From the NCBI RefSeq assembly GCF_007786445.1, contig NZ_VNJI01000002.1:62001-126000 (forward strand): a DNA stretch of 64,000 bases, given 5' to 3'. The position numbers and the translations under genes are program-made. Source of the stretch: Paenibacillus cremeus (GTDB lineage Bacteria > Bacillota > Bacilli > Paenibacillales > NBRC-103111). The notes beneath the pieces were generated by a model. It was not told where the DNA came from. It saw only the letters and a list, made by a program, of their open reading frames with translations, and did not search any database. Positions 33,451-41,817 of this stretch are shown here, piece by piece. Position 1 is the first letter of the stretch; every line of letters begins with the position of its first letter.

Positions 33451-34036
33451 AGGCTTGCTGTTCGTAGCTGGCGACGAAGGACTAAACATCAAGCAGCTCG
33501 CCGAAGTGCTTGAACAGGACCCACAATTCATCGACGAGCTCATACTCGAGTTGCAAGCCGATTTGATCCGCGGCGAACGGGGCATCCAAATTGTGAAGCT
33601 GGCCGGCACGTATCAGCTCGCGACCAAGCCGGAACACGCGGCGTACTTCGAGCGACTCGCTTATTCGCCCTCGAAGGCATCCCTGTCTCAAGCAGCGCTG
33701 GAGACGCTCGCGATTGTCGCTTATCGGCAGCCTATTACACGCATCGACATCGAAGAAATTCGCGGCGTCAAGTCGGAGCGGGCCTTGCAGACTTTGGTCG
33801 CCAAGGATTTGATCCACGAGGTGGACCGGGCCGATGCACCGGGACGTCCGATCCTGTACGGCACAACGAAGCCGTTTTTGGATTATTTCGCATTGGCCTC
33901 CATCGACGACCTCCCGGAAACGTCTCTGTTTGAGAACGATGATAATCTGGAAGAAGAAACCCGGCTGCTGTTCGAGAAGCTGGATGGAGAGCAGATTACG
34001 TTCGAAGAAGTGGCGAAAGCTGACAAGGAACATTAA
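33419..34036 (+). CDS. scpB: Segregation and condensation protein B
   Basis: Dimeric kite-type partner of ScpA with two winged helices. Of 205 residues, the first wing begins MKSAIEGLLFVAGDEGLNIK, and the second contains SQAALETLAIVAYRQPITR and VKSERALQTLVAKDLI, the most conserved part. ATG 33419 has GAGAGGGGGG in front and lies within the end of scpA, so translation is coupled. The acidic tail is typical. Confidence 0.93.
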   Translation: MNSGQMKSAIEGLLFVAGDEGLNIKQLAEVLEQDPQFIDELILELQADLIRGERGIQIVKLAGTYQLATKPEHAAYFERLAYSPSKASLSQAALETLAIVAYRQPITRIDIEEIRGVKSERALQTLVAKDLIHEVDRADAPGRPILYGTTKPFLDYFALASIDDLPETSLFENDDNLEEETRLLFEKLDGEQITFEEVAKADKEH

Positions 34037-34055
34037 TGTTCTAACGGGCAATACT

Positions 34056-34101
34056 AACTTCCAAGGAAAGAAGCTTTGGCTTCCGGAACTGGAAGTTTTT
34101 T
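34056..34101 (+). terminator. Terminator after scpB
   Basis: ACTTCC and GGAAGT outer arms with an inner GAAGC/GCTTC stem, followed by TTTTTT. Confidence 0.6.
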
Positions 34102-34127
34102 GTGCTCGGATTTGGGGAGGGGTGGCA

Positions 34128-34829
34128 TTGCGCGTGATGCATTGGGTTTGGATTGGCGCGGCATGTCTGTTAATTGTATTGGCGCTAATAGCGGTCAGCA
34201 AAGTAAAGATCATGCTGGTCTGTTCCCGGAGAAAAAACAACGACGAGTTTACGTTGCACGTTAAAGCACTTTATGGCATCGTTCGTCTTCGCTTTAAAAT
34301 GCCGCTGATGAAATTCAAGGGCTTGTATGACGGACTTGTAGTCAAAACCGAGCAGGTGAACGCAAGCGAGGGTAATTTGATGGCCGATCAGAAGCGTCAT
34401 ATTAAGCCGGAGGATATTAAACAGGCGTTTAAAGACGTTCGAGAGCTGCTGCATCATTGCTTTCATTTTAACGAATGGCTGAAGGGCTGCTTGGCGCAAG
34501 TGCATTGCACGAAGCTTATTTGGAATACGTCCGTCGGCGTCGGCGACGCACCCGAAACAGCCATTACCGCCGGCATGGTGTGGGGGCTAAAGACCTCGCT
34601 GCTCGGCTATATCTTCCGCTTTATTCAACTGGAGACGCGGCCGAAGCTGCAGGTTGTGCCGGTGTTCAACGGAATGGCGATGGACACAGAAATTGAGAGC
34701 CATGGCTACATTCGAGTGATACATATCATGATGGCCGGCGTACAACTGCTGATTCGGGTATTGAAGGTCAAGGATGGCTGGAAAACATGGCGGTCCATCC
34801 TGCAACGGGCAGCGAAGCGGCCGGTATAG
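34128..34829 (+). CDS. ytfI: YtfI-like DUF2953 membrane protein
   Basis: A 233-residue protein with one N-terminal membrane span (WIGAACLLIVLALIAVS) and a basic, mostly soluble remainder. It matches the DUF2953/YtfI family, whose gene precedes ytfJ in Bacillus and is expressed in the forespore; ytfI-ytfJ are implicated in germination with SleB. The TTG at 34128 is preferred over ATG 34137 because GGGGAGGGG precedes it by a normal distance; the longer frame from 33834 runs inside scpB. Molecular function is unknown. Confidence 0.75.
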   Translation: MRVMHWVWIGAACLLIVLALIAVSKVKIMLVCSRRKNNDEFTLHVKALYGIVRLRFKMPLMKFKGLYDGLVVKTEQVNASEGNLMADQKRHIKPEDIKQAFKDVRELLHHCFHFNEWLKGCLAQVHCTKLIWNTSVGVGDAPETAITAGMVWGLKTSLLGYIFRFIQLETRPKLQVVPVFNGMAMDTEIESHGYIRVIHIMMAGVQLLIRVLKVKDGWKTWRSILQRAAKRPV

Positions 34830-34906
34830 CGAATAGCGGTCAAGCTCATAGGGAAGTCTAAGGTTGAATCAAGCCTTTCATTTTTTATTTCAAGGAGGGA
34901 ACTTCG

Positions 34907-35374
34907 ATGTCAGATCATCCAATCCAAGGCCTAATGAAAACGGCGATGGAAAACATCAAAGAAATGGTTGACGTCAATACGATTGTCGGCGACCCGGTCG
35001 AAACACCGGACGGTAGCGTAATTATGCCGATCAGCAAAGTGGGCTTCGGATTCGCGGCCGGAGGCAGCGAGTTTGTGAATGAGGACTCGTCTCAACATAA
35101 CCAAAGCGACGCTGCCAAGGCGCATGTCTCTCTCCCGTTTGGAGGAGGCAGCGGTGGCGGAGTTTCGATTACACCTATTGCTTTTTTGGTGGTCGGTAAG
35201 CAAGGGGTTAAAATCGTTCCGCTGGACAACCAAACACATCTGCTCGAGCGCTTGATCGATTCCGCTCCGCACGTCGTGGACCGCATCCAATCCATGATGA
35301 GGGGCAAGGCGCATACCGGCACCGGCGAGACGCAAATCACCAACCATGTTGAGAATCAGAACTTTATTGTATAA
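34907..35374 (+). CDS. ytfJ: GerW-family sporulation protein YtfJ
   Basis: Forespore protein required for full activity of the SleB cortex-lytic pathway in Bacillus. The 155 residues show the family pattern: MKTAMENIKEMVDVNTIVG, then VETPDGSVIMPISKVGFGFA, a Gly-rich GGGSGGGVSITPIAFLV stretch, and a C-terminal tail with a VDRIQSMM helix. No membrane segment. CAAGGAGGG precedes the ATG. Same order as B. subtilis ytfI-ytfJ. Confidence 0.9.
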   Translation: MSDHPIQGLMKTAMENIKEMVDVNTIVGDPVETPDGSVIMPISKVGFGFAAGGSEFVNEDSSQHNQSDAAKAHVSLPFGGGSGGGVSITPIAFLVVGKQGVKIVPLDNQTHLLERLIDSAPHVVDRIQSMMRGKAHTGTGETQITNHVENQNFIV

Positions 35375-35395
35375 CGTTACAATGCTTCACTATTC

Positions 35396-35436
35396 AAAGG
35401 CTGCTCCTTGTTCAGGAGCGGCTCTTTGCATTTTCA
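35396..35436 (+). terminator. Terminator after ytfJ
   Basis: AGGCTGCTCCT and AGGAGCGGCTCTT arms (imperfect), then a T-rich segment. Confidence 0.55.
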
Positions 35437-35455
35437 TTCATTTTTCATATTCCCA

Positions 35456-35484
35456 TTGCTCTTTATCGGATCATGCACTATAGT
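35456..35484 (+). promoter_or_regulatory. Candidate sigma-A promoter for the HD-GYP gene
   Basis: TTGCTC, 17-base spacer, TATAGT, about 40 bp before the GTG start. Confidence 0.5.
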
Positions 35485-35523
35485 AATTTTTATATAGGAC
35501 TTTTGTAGTGGGAGAGTGGTTAT

Positions 35524-36612
35524 GTGCGGTTGCTGCCGACTAGAACATGCACTCCGGGCATGCGACTTGGACGATGTATTTTCAGTGAGGAAGGAATCAT
35601 TCTTCTAAACGAGAATGTGGAACTGACTCAAGGACTGATCCAGCGGCTGCAGCAGTATGGTGTGGATTTTGTTTACATCAAAGATGCTGTTACCGATGAT
35701 ATTCAAATAGAGGATCCGCTCTCCGGGGAAACCCGAATGAAGGCTATAACCGAAATTCGTACGCATTACAGGGCGTTCATGGAAACGACCGGTCAGCGAA
35801 AGCTTTCGAAGAGCCATGTGCTCGGGAAAGCGTTTGGCAATGTGATGAAGATGATTCTGGATGATTTGAATGAAAAGCCAGGAACAATGATCATGCTGAT
35901 GAACATGAATGTTCTGAACACTTACTTATACCAGCATTCCTTAAACGTTTGTGTATATACGACGATGCTTGGCATGGTCAACGGCTATTCACGGGATGAC
36001 TTGATGACGCTGGGACTTGGAGCTTTGCTGCATGATATCGGCAAAACGAAGATTAATCAAGCGCTGATTCAAAAACCTGGACGGCTTACCTCGGAAGAAT
36101 TTGACGAAATAAAAAAGCATACCGAAATCGGATTTCGAATGCTCAAGGATGAGCCAAACATGCCGCTGCTGTCCGCTCATTGTGCATTCCAGCATCATGA
36201 ACGGGAAAATGGCAGCGGCTATCCGCGCGGAATTAAGGGCAAGGAAATCCATGATTATGCCAAATGGATTGCCGTGGCGGACAGCTACGACGCCATGACA
36301 ACGCACCGGGCGCACCGCCTTGCGATGCTGCCTCACCAAGCGATGGAAAACTTGTTTGCAGGCGTCGGCACGCTGTATGAGCAGAAAAAAGTAGCTCTGT
36401 TCCGCGATAATGTTGCCATCTATCCGCTCGGCTTGACGGTAACCTTGAGCTCGGGCGAACGCGGTGTAGTCGTCCGCATCAATCCAGCCGTGCCGCAGCG
36501 GCCGGTCGTACGGGTCCTGGAAGGCCCCGACGGGGAAATTTTCAAGGCGCCTTATGAGGTGGATTTATCGAGTAAGCTAACTGTGTTCGTAAGCAAAGTG
36601 GACGAGCATTAA
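35524..36612 (+). CDS. HD-GYP domain protein, probable cyclic-di-GMP phosphodiesterase
   Basis: A 362-residue cytoplasmic protein. The N-terminal 100 residues are a regulatory region, followed by the HD-GYP domain: HDIGKTKI (HD), then GRLTSEEFDEIKKHTEIG, HHERENGSGYP with the GYP triad, and IAVADSYDAMTTHRAHR. All metal ligands appear present, so hydrolysis of c-di-GMP is likely. The PilZ protein YpfA elsewhere in this window would be a c-di-GMP receptor. GTG start is preceded by GGGAGAG. Confidence 0.85.
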   Translation: MRLLPTRTCTPGMRLGRCIFSEEGIILLNENVELTQGLIQRLQQYGVDFVYIKDAVTDDIQIEDPLSGETRMKAITEIRTHYRAFMETTGQRKLSKSHVLGKAFGNVMKMILDDLNEKPGTMIMLMNMNVLNTYLYQHSLNVCVYTTMLGMVNGYSRDDLMTLGLGALLHDIGKTKINQALIQKPGRLTSEEFDEIKKHTEIGFRMLKDEPNMPLLSAHCAFQHHERENGSGYPRGIKGKEIHDYAKWIAVADSYDAMTTHRAHRLAMLPHQAMENLFAGVGTLYEQKKVALFRDNVAIYPLGLTVTLSSGERGVVVRINPAVPQRPVVRVLEGPDGEIFKAPYEVDLSSKLTVFVSKVDEH

Positions 36613-36638
36613 GTTAGTTGCAACAGAGGAGGCATCTT

Positions 36639-37319
36639 ATGTGCGGACGGTATACGATTACCGCAGAATGGGAAGAGCTGATGCTGCGGTTTCTATTGGA
36701 CATCAGACCAGGTAAATATCAGCCCAGATACAATGCGGCCCCCGGCCAATGGATTCCGGCGATTATTGGCGCGGATCACGCGGAGGCAGGCCGTCGGATG
36801 GGGGAGCTCCGGTGGGGACTGGTGCCTTCATGGTCGAAGGACGATAAATCCGCTTTTCGAATGATCAATGCCCGCTCGGAAACGGTCGCGGAGAAGCCGG
36901 CGTTTCGCTCGTTATTAGCACGGAAGCGGTGTATCGTGCCTGCCGACGGCTTTTATGAATGGAAAGTGTCCGGCAAGACGAAGCAGCCGATGCGCTTCCG
37001 AATGAAGGACCGGAGCTTGTTCGGCATGGCGGCGCTGTATGACACCTGGCAGACTCCGGACGGTTCGAAGCTTCATACGTGTACGATTCTAACTACGTCC
37101 GCTAACACGCTGGTAAGCCCCATTCATGAGCGAATGCCGGTTATACTGAACGGGGAAGCGGAACGGCTTTGGCTGAACCGCAGGATCCAAGAGGAGAAAG
37201 AGTTTTTGCCGCTCCTGTCACCCTATCCGGCGGAAGCGATGGAATTTTACGCCGTCGACCCTAAGGTTGGGCGTGTGCAGTATGATGAGGCGGACTGTAT
37301 TGAACCGATTATCAGTTGA
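36639..37319 (+). CDS. SRAP-domain protein (HMCES/YedK family)
   Basis: Forms a covalent crosslink to abasic sites in single-stranded DNA, protecting them during replication. The 226 residues start MCGRYTITAEW with the catalytic Cys2 exposed after Met removal. Other active-site residues are visible: Asn in RYNAAPGQ, Glu in FYEWKVSG and His in IHERMPVIL. Because Cys2 must be at the N-terminus, ATG 36639 (behind GGAGGC) is the start, not the upstream in-frame codon at 36618. Confidence 0.92.
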   Translation: MCGRYTITAEWEELMLRFLLDIRPGKYQPRYNAAPGQWIPAIIGADHAEAGRRMGELRWGLVPSWSKDDKSAFRMINARSETVAEKPAFRSLLARKRCIVPADGFYEWKVSGKTKQPMRFRMKDRSLFGMAALYDTWQTPDGSKLHTCTILTTSANTLVSPIHERMPVILNGEAERLWLNRRIQEEKEFLPLLSPYPAEAMEFYAVDPKVGRVQYDEADCIEPIIS

Positions 37320-37327
37320 AGATATGA

Positions 37328-37360
37328 ACGATGGCGGGGCACCTAGGGCCTCGTTTTTTT
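37328..37360 (+). terminator. Possible terminator after the SRAP gene
   Basis: A hairpin with ACGA/TCGT and GGC/GCC pairs followed by seven T; the stem is imperfect. Confidence 0.4.
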
Positions 37361-37378
37361 GTGTTCCCGTGCTTGGAC

Positions 37379-37407
37379 GACATAACCGGAACCCCCCAGC
37401 ATATACA
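37379..37407 (+). promoter_or_regulatory. Candidate sigma-E promoter for dacB-spmA-spmB
   Basis: GACATAAC, 13-base spacer, CATATACA, about 45 bp before dacB. Fits the mother-cell sigma-E pattern, and dacB is a sigma-E operon in B. subtilis. Confidence 0.5.
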
Positions 37408-37450
37408 TGTACAAGATGAGTATTGCTTGTCTTGGAACGGGAGGAGAACC

Positions 37451-38635
37451 ATGAAAAAACTTTTACTCGCCATGCTGCTTTTATGGACAGGGGGAATGGG
37501 ATGGCCTTCGCCTGCCGTCCTGGATGCGGCGCCTGCGGTGTCATCCAATGCCGAGGCGGCAGCTTTGATCGACGTTACCTCCGGTCGGGTGATCTATAGC
37601 GTCAAAGGGGACAAACCGATGCGAATTGCCAGTCTGACCAAGGTGATGACGGCCATCGTTGCGATTGAGCACGGGAAGCTGACGGATATGGCCAAGGTCA
37701 GTAAGAACGCTTTTGGCAAGGAAGGCTCTTCGATTTACCTGAAGCTGAATGAGGAAATGAACTTGAAAGACCTGCTCTTCGGCATGATGCTGCGCTCCGG
37801 CAACGATGCGGCGACAACGATCGCGGAGCACGTCGGAGGCAGTGTGGAAGGGTTCGCCTACCTGATGAATGAGGAAGCCAAGATGATCGGGATGACCAAT
37901 TCCAGCTTTAAAAATCCGTCGGGCCTCGATCAAGAAGGTCACTACTCTACTGCCAACGATATGGCCAAGCTCACTGCATACGCTTTGAAAAATCCCGTCT
38001 TCCAGGAAATCGTCAGCACGAAAGTGAAGAAGGTGCCGAACCCGAACGAATCGTGGGACTACACATGGATCAACAAAAATAAAATGCTCTCCCTCTATAG
38101 CGGCTCGGATGGCGTGAAAACAGGCTATACCAAGCTGGCCAAGCGCTGTTTGATTTCATCTGCAACGCGTAACGGTCAGCAGTTTGCTGTCGTTACATTG
38201 AATGACTCCAACGATTGGGCGGACCATGCCAAGCTGTTGGATTACGGCTTCCAGCATTATCCGCTGCTCCCTTTGGCGCAAAAAGGTGAGCCGATCGACC
38301 AGACCGGCCTCGTGGCTGGCGCATCGTTCAGCTATGCGGCAGAGCAAGCGGAACAAAACCGCTTCACGCGCAAGCTGGTGCTGAATGATCCGGCATCGAC
38401 CAACTACCGGCTTGGCGATGCGGGACAGCTGCAATTTTTGCTGGACGGCAAGCAGGTTGGAGCGGTTCCGCTCGTGGTGAAGGATAGTCCGCGGCTGAGC
38501 TGGAAACAGCAATCGGCATTTTCCTTTACCGAATCCAGCGAAAGCTTCAGCGAGTATAAGGGCTACTACGTCCAAAAATGGCTGTATGTCCTCAACGCAT
38601 TCACTCGAGTCATGTTCACTGGGAAAAGCGATTAA
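37451..38635 (+). CDS. dacB: D-alanyl-D-alanine carboxypeptidase DacB (sporulation)
   Basis: Mother-cell DD-carboxypeptidase that controls cortex cross-linking. The 394 residues begin with a signal peptide (MKKLLLAMLLLWTGGMG...). Catalytic motifs are SLTK, SGN (LRSGNDA) and KTG (GVKTGYT). ATG 37451 has GGGAGGAG; the frame from 37331 would overlap the promoter. It resembles dacF in this window, but the following spmA-spmB pair identifies it as the dacB operon. Confidence 0.92.
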   Translation: MKKLLLAMLLLWTGGMGWPSPAVLDAAPAVSSNAEAAALIDVTSGRVIYSVKGDKPMRIASLTKVMTAIVAIEHGKLTDMAKVSKNAFGKEGSSIYLKLNEEMNLKDLLFGMMLRSGNDAATTIAEHVGGSVEGFAYLMNEEAKMIGMTNSSFKNPSGLDQEGHYSTANDMAKLTAYALKNPVFQEIVSTKVKKVPNPNESWDYTWINKNKMLSLYSGSDGVKTGYTKLAKRCLISSATRNGQQFAVVTLNDSNDWADHAKLLDYGFQHYPLLPLAQKGEPIDQTGLVAGASFSYAAEQAEQNRFTRKLVLNDPASTNYRLGDAGQLQFLLDGKQVGAVPLVVKDSPRLSWKQQSAFSFTESSESFSEYKGYYVQKWLYVLNAFTRVMFTGKSD

Positions 38636-38673
38636 TCCCGCTTGCAGCAAAAGAAAGGAGGCAGACGTCTACT

Positions 38674-39273
38674 ATGGTCAATTTCATCTGGCTGTTCTTT
38701 ATGGTTGCCGGTTTTATCGTGGCCGCATTTCAAGGAAAAATCGAGCTCGTGACGGAAGCTGTCTTCGATGGCGCCAAAAGTGGCGTTACCGTTTGCTTCG
38801 GCTTGATCAGCATTATGGTGTTTTGGCTCGGCATGATGCGGATTGCGGAAGATGCAGGGCTGCTGCAGAAGCTGGCAAGACTGCTCAGCCCGATCGTGCG
38901 CTTTTTATTCCCGGGGGTGCCCAAGGATCATCCGGCGCTTGGTTACATCATGTCCAACATGAGTGCCAATATTTTTGGTCTGGGCAATGCGGCGACGCCC
39001 ATGGGCATTAAGGCGATGCAGGAGCTGCAGCGGCTGAACCCGAACAAAGAAGCAGCCAGCCCCGCGATGTGTACCTTGTTGGCCTTGAATACAGCCAGCA
39101 TCACGTTGATACCGACGACGCTGATCGCGATTCGGATGAGCTACAATTCTGCGAACCCTGCGGAGATCGTGGGAACGACACTGATCGCTACCTTCGTCTC
39201 GACCTTGGCCGCCGTTGTCGTGGACAAGTGGTATCGCAAATACAGCACGCCGATCGGTCCAGGGAAAGGGTGA
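38674..39273 (+). CDS. spmA: Spore maturation protein A
   Basis: Membrane protein needed for proper spore core dehydration. The 199 residues have four to five spans (WLFFMVAGFIVAAF, CFGLISIMVFWLGMM and others) and the nucleoside-recognition (Gate) domain, with conserved SANIFGLGNAATPMG and NTASITLIPTTLIA. GGAGG is 12 bases before ATG. In the same operon as dacB and spmB. Confidence 0.9.
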   Translation: MVNFIWLFFMVAGFIVAAFQGKIELVTEAVFDGAKSGVTVCFGLISIMVFWLGMMRIAEDAGLLQKLARLLSPIVRFLFPGVPKDHPALGYIMSNMSANIFGLGNAATPMGIKAMQELQRLNPNKEAASPAMCTLLALNTASITLIPTTLIAIRMSYNSANPAEIVGTTLIATFVSTLAAVVVDKWYRKYSTPIGPGKG

Positions 39274-39279
39274 CGGCTT

Positions 39280-39816
39280 GTGTACGATTGGATTAATCTG
39301 ATCTCCGCCTGGGCGATCCCGGTGATTATTGTTTTTATACCGCTCTATGCCGCGTACCGTAAGATCTCCGTTTACGAATCGTTCGTCGACGGGGCAAAAG
39401 ACGGCTTTGATACGGCGATCCGCATTATTCCGCATCTGGTGGGCATGATGGTGGCAATCAGCGTGTTCCGCGCTTCCGGAGCGATGGAACTGTTTATCGG
39501 CTGGCTGAAGCCGCTTTGCGAGATGGTGGGCGTACCCAGCGAGGTGATCCCCCTTGCTTTACTGCGTCCGATTACCGGGGCAGGATCGCTTGCGTTTACG
39601 GCGGATTTGATTTCGCAATTCGGACCGGATTCGATGGTCGGACGGATCGCTTCCACCATCCAAGGCAGCACGGACACGACGCTGTATGTAATTACGGTGT
39701 ATTTTGGCGCGATTGGCATACGAAAGGCCGGCTACGCCTTGAAGGTTGGTCTAATTTCTGATGCGGTCGGCTTTATTGCTTCCATTGTCATTTGTTTCCT
39801 GGTATTTGGCAGCTAA
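39280..39816 (+). CDS. spmB: Spore maturation protein B
   Basis: Partner of SpmA in spore core dehydration, 178 residues with the same Gate-type fold. Visible: VYESFVDGAKDGFDTAIRII, ISVFRASGAMELFIGWLKP, LLRPITGAGSLAFTADLI and GSTDTTLYVITVYFGAIGIR. Start GTG 39280 lies 6 bp after spmA with AAAGGGTG upstream. Third gene of the dacB operon. Confidence 0.9.
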   Translation: MYDWINLISAWAIPVIIVFIPLYAAYRKISVYESFVDGAKDGFDTAIRIIPHLVGMMVAISVFRASGAMELFIGWLKPLCEMVGVPSEVIPLALLRPITGAGSLAFTADLISQFGPDSMVGRIASTIQGSTDTTLYVITVYFGAIGIRKAGYALKVGLISDAVGFIASIVICFLVFGS

Positions 39817-39900
39817 CAACCACCAGTCCCTCGCTTTGCACCCCTATTGGTTCCGCACATATACTGTAGCAGGTAGCCCTTGATTGAAGAGGTGAACTGC

Positions 39901-40242
39901 ATGCCGTATTACGGAATCGTCATTCATCACTCCGTTTGTCCTTCGATTAATGGAAAAGGGTATGATTTCTTTATCGCCAAAAACGGGGCAATCATCCCTT
40001 CTTCCGAACAAACCGATCCGCTGTACATCCATGTTTGTCTGGAAGGGGACTATACGCATGCGAGAACCGCGTTTACTCCCGAGCAGAAAGAACAGCTGTT
40101 CATTTTGAATAAATTGATTCTCCGCTTGTCGGAAATGCATGAGTTTCAGCCGGAAGATATATTTCCGCATTCCATTTCGTGCCCCGGAAAGTTGTTTCCA
40201 TGGGCTCAACTTGTGATTTCACCCGAGGATAGGTATCATTAG
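39901..40242 (+). CDS. Compact amidase_2 / PGRP-like protein
   Basis: A 113-residue protein that looks like a minimal N-acetylmuramoyl-L-alanine amidase (amidase_2 fold). It begins MPYYGIVIHHSVCPS, with the IHHS zinc histidine, has FFIAKNGAIIPSS and a core IHVCLEGDY, and ends FPHSISCPGKLFPWAQLV, where His and Cys would be the other two zinc ligands. No signal peptide, so it may act inside the cell or forespore. GAAGAGGTG precedes the ATG. It sits between spmB and rluB, where B. subtilis has no such gene. Confidence 0.72.
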   Translation: MPYYGIVIHHSVCPSINGKGYDFFIAKNGAIIPSSEQTDPLYIHVCLEGDYTHARTAFTPEQKEQLFILNKLILRLSEMHEFQPEDIFPHSISCPGKLFPWAQLVISPEDRYH

Positions 40243-40261
40243 CATGAGGTGATTTCCAAAG

Positions 40262-41017
40262 ATGGAAAGATTGCAGAAAGTATTGGCTGAAGCAGGCGTA
40301 GCTTCCCGCCGCAAATGTGAAGAATTGATTACGGCCGGACGGGTGCAGGTCAATGATGAAGTAGTAACAACCCTGGGTGTGAAGGTGAATCCGGCCCAGG
40401 ATTTTATTAAGGTGGACGGGCGTCCGATTCGTCGGCAGCAGAAGGTGTATGTCATCTTCAATAAGCCAAAGGGTGTCATCACTAGCGCTCAGGACCCGGA
40501 AGGCCGCAAGACGGTCACGGAATTTTTCAAAAATATTAAAGAACGGATCTATCCGGTCGGTCGGCTCGACTATGACACGGAGGGTCTTCTTTTGCTTACC
40601 AATGACGGAGAGTTTGCACATTTGCTGACGCATCCGAAGCACCATGTGCCCCGGACGTACTTGGCGACAGTGAAGGGAACGCCCCATGGCAGCTTGCTGG
40701 ACAAGCTGAGAAGCGGAATCAAGCTCGAGGACGGCATGACAGCTCCTGCCGAAGTAGAGTATCAGGATATCGATTTGGATAAAAAAGAAACCATCGTGAA
40801 AATCACGATTTACGAGGGGCGCAACCGCCAGGTCAGGCGGATGTTCGACGCCATTCATCATCCTGTCATCAAGCTGAAGCGGGTTCAATTCGGACCGATT
40901 CAGCTTTCCGGCGTGCCTCGGGGCAAGCACCGCCACTTGACGCCGCAGGAGGTCGAAGAGCTTCGCGAGGAAGCGCTTAAAGCGGGACAAGATCAGGCTC
41001 CAGGCGGAGACACATAA
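40262..41017 (+). CDS. rluB: Ribosomal large-subunit pseudouridine synthase, RsuA/RluB family
   Basis: Modifies a uridine in 23S rRNA near the peptidyl-transferase centre. The 251 residues have an N-terminal S4 RNA-binding domain (MERLQKVLAEAGVASRRKCE) and the catalytic domain with PVGRLDYDTEGLLLLTNDG, containing the essential Asp. The HDxxSR-like EGRNRQVRRMFDA motif follows. Same location as B. subtilis rluB, upstream of resA. Confidence 0.92.
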   Translation: MERLQKVLAEAGVASRRKCEELITAGRVQVNDEVVTTLGVKVNPAQDFIKVDGRPIRRQQKVYVIFNKPKGVITSAQDPEGRKTVTEFFKNIKERIYPVGRLDYDTEGLLLLTNDGEFAHLLTHPKHHVPRTYLATVKGTPHGSLLDKLRSGIKLEDGMTAPAEVEYQDIDLDKKETIVKITIYEGRNRQVRRMFDAIHHPVIKLKRVQFGPIQLSGVPRGKHRHLTPQEVEELREEALKAGQDQAPGGDT

Positions 41018-41116
41018 AATTCAAAAAGGCGAATCATCGTCTGTGACATATTCCGCTATAATGAGATAGAGATTGGGCAGCAGCTTAGCCCTTTTCATAT
41101 CGTTTGAAGGTGTGGG

Positions 41117-41662
41117 ATGATGGGGAAAAATAAAAAGTGGATTCAAATCGCCATTTTTGCCGTGATTGTCGTAATCGGCGCCCTGACGCTCATCAGCAAC
41201 GTGTTTCTGAGCGACAAGAAGCCTGTAGTCGGTTCCAAAGCGCCCGATTTCACCTTGCTGGGGCTGGACGGCAAGACGCACAAGCTGTCGGATTACAAGG
41301 GCAAAGTGGTTGTCGTGAACTACTGGGGAACGTTCTGCGAGCCATGCCGCGACGAGATGCCGGCACTGGAGCGGCAGCATGCCAAATGGGCGGGGAAAAA
41401 CGTGGAAATTCTAGGCCTGAATCTAGACGAGCCCCGTGTCGCCGTGGAGAACTTTATCAATCAATATAAAGTCACTTTCCCGATCTTGTTTGATAAGAAT
41501 GAAGAGAACCGCAAGAAATACGGTGTTTCGCAATACCCAACGACCTTCTTCATTGGTCCCGACGGCAAAATCGCCGTCATCCGAATCGGCCAGATGGACG
41601 AACCGTTCATCGAGCAAACCCTTACTACCCTACTAAAAACGACGGCAGAAATAAAAAGCTGA
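41117..41662 (+). CDS. resA: Thiol-disulfide oxidoreductase ResA
   Basis: Membrane-anchored extracytoplasmic thioredoxin that reduces apocytochrome c haem-binding cysteines. The 181 residues have an N-terminal anchor (IAIFAVIVVIGALTLISNVF) and a thioredoxin fold with the CEPC active site in WGTFCEPCRDE and the TFFIGPDGKIAVIRIGQMDE region. A near-consensus TATAAT lies 60 bp upstream without a clear -35. The last codons form the left arm of a long palindrome that separates resA from resB. Confidence 0.92.
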   Translation: MMGKNKKWIQIAIFAVIVVIGALTLISNVFLSDKKPVVGSKAPDFTLLGLDGKTHKLSDYKGKVVVVNYWGTFCEPCRDEMPALERQHAKWAGKNVEILGLNLDEPRVAVENFINQYKVTFPILFDKNEENRKKYGVSQYPTTFFIGPDGKIAVIRIGQMDEPFIEQTLTTLLKTTAEIKS

Positions 41663-41801
41663 CAGCGGGATAGGGAGTTACCGGAAAGTTTACGGGCCGC
41701 CTTTGAAATCGAGTTTATACCACCTAATCCAATAATAAAAAACTCGATTTCAAGAGCGGCTGGAGGTAATCTCCCTACCCGCACTTAACCGCTTTTTATT
41801 T
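41649..41801. repeat. 153-bp interrupted palindrome between resA and resB
   Basis: The arms pair in sequence: AAATAAAAAGC with GCTTTTTATTT; GCGGGATAGGGAGTTACC with GGTAATCTCCCTACCCGC (one-base bulge on each side); GCCGC with GCGGC; TTGAAATCGAGTTT with AACTCGATTTCAA. About 48 bases pair around a 24-base AT-rich loop. T-runs flank both ends when read in either direction. It starts inside the last codons of resA and ends 16 bp before resB. Confidence 0.85.
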
Positions 41802-41817
41802 ATGCCTAGGAGGCACC

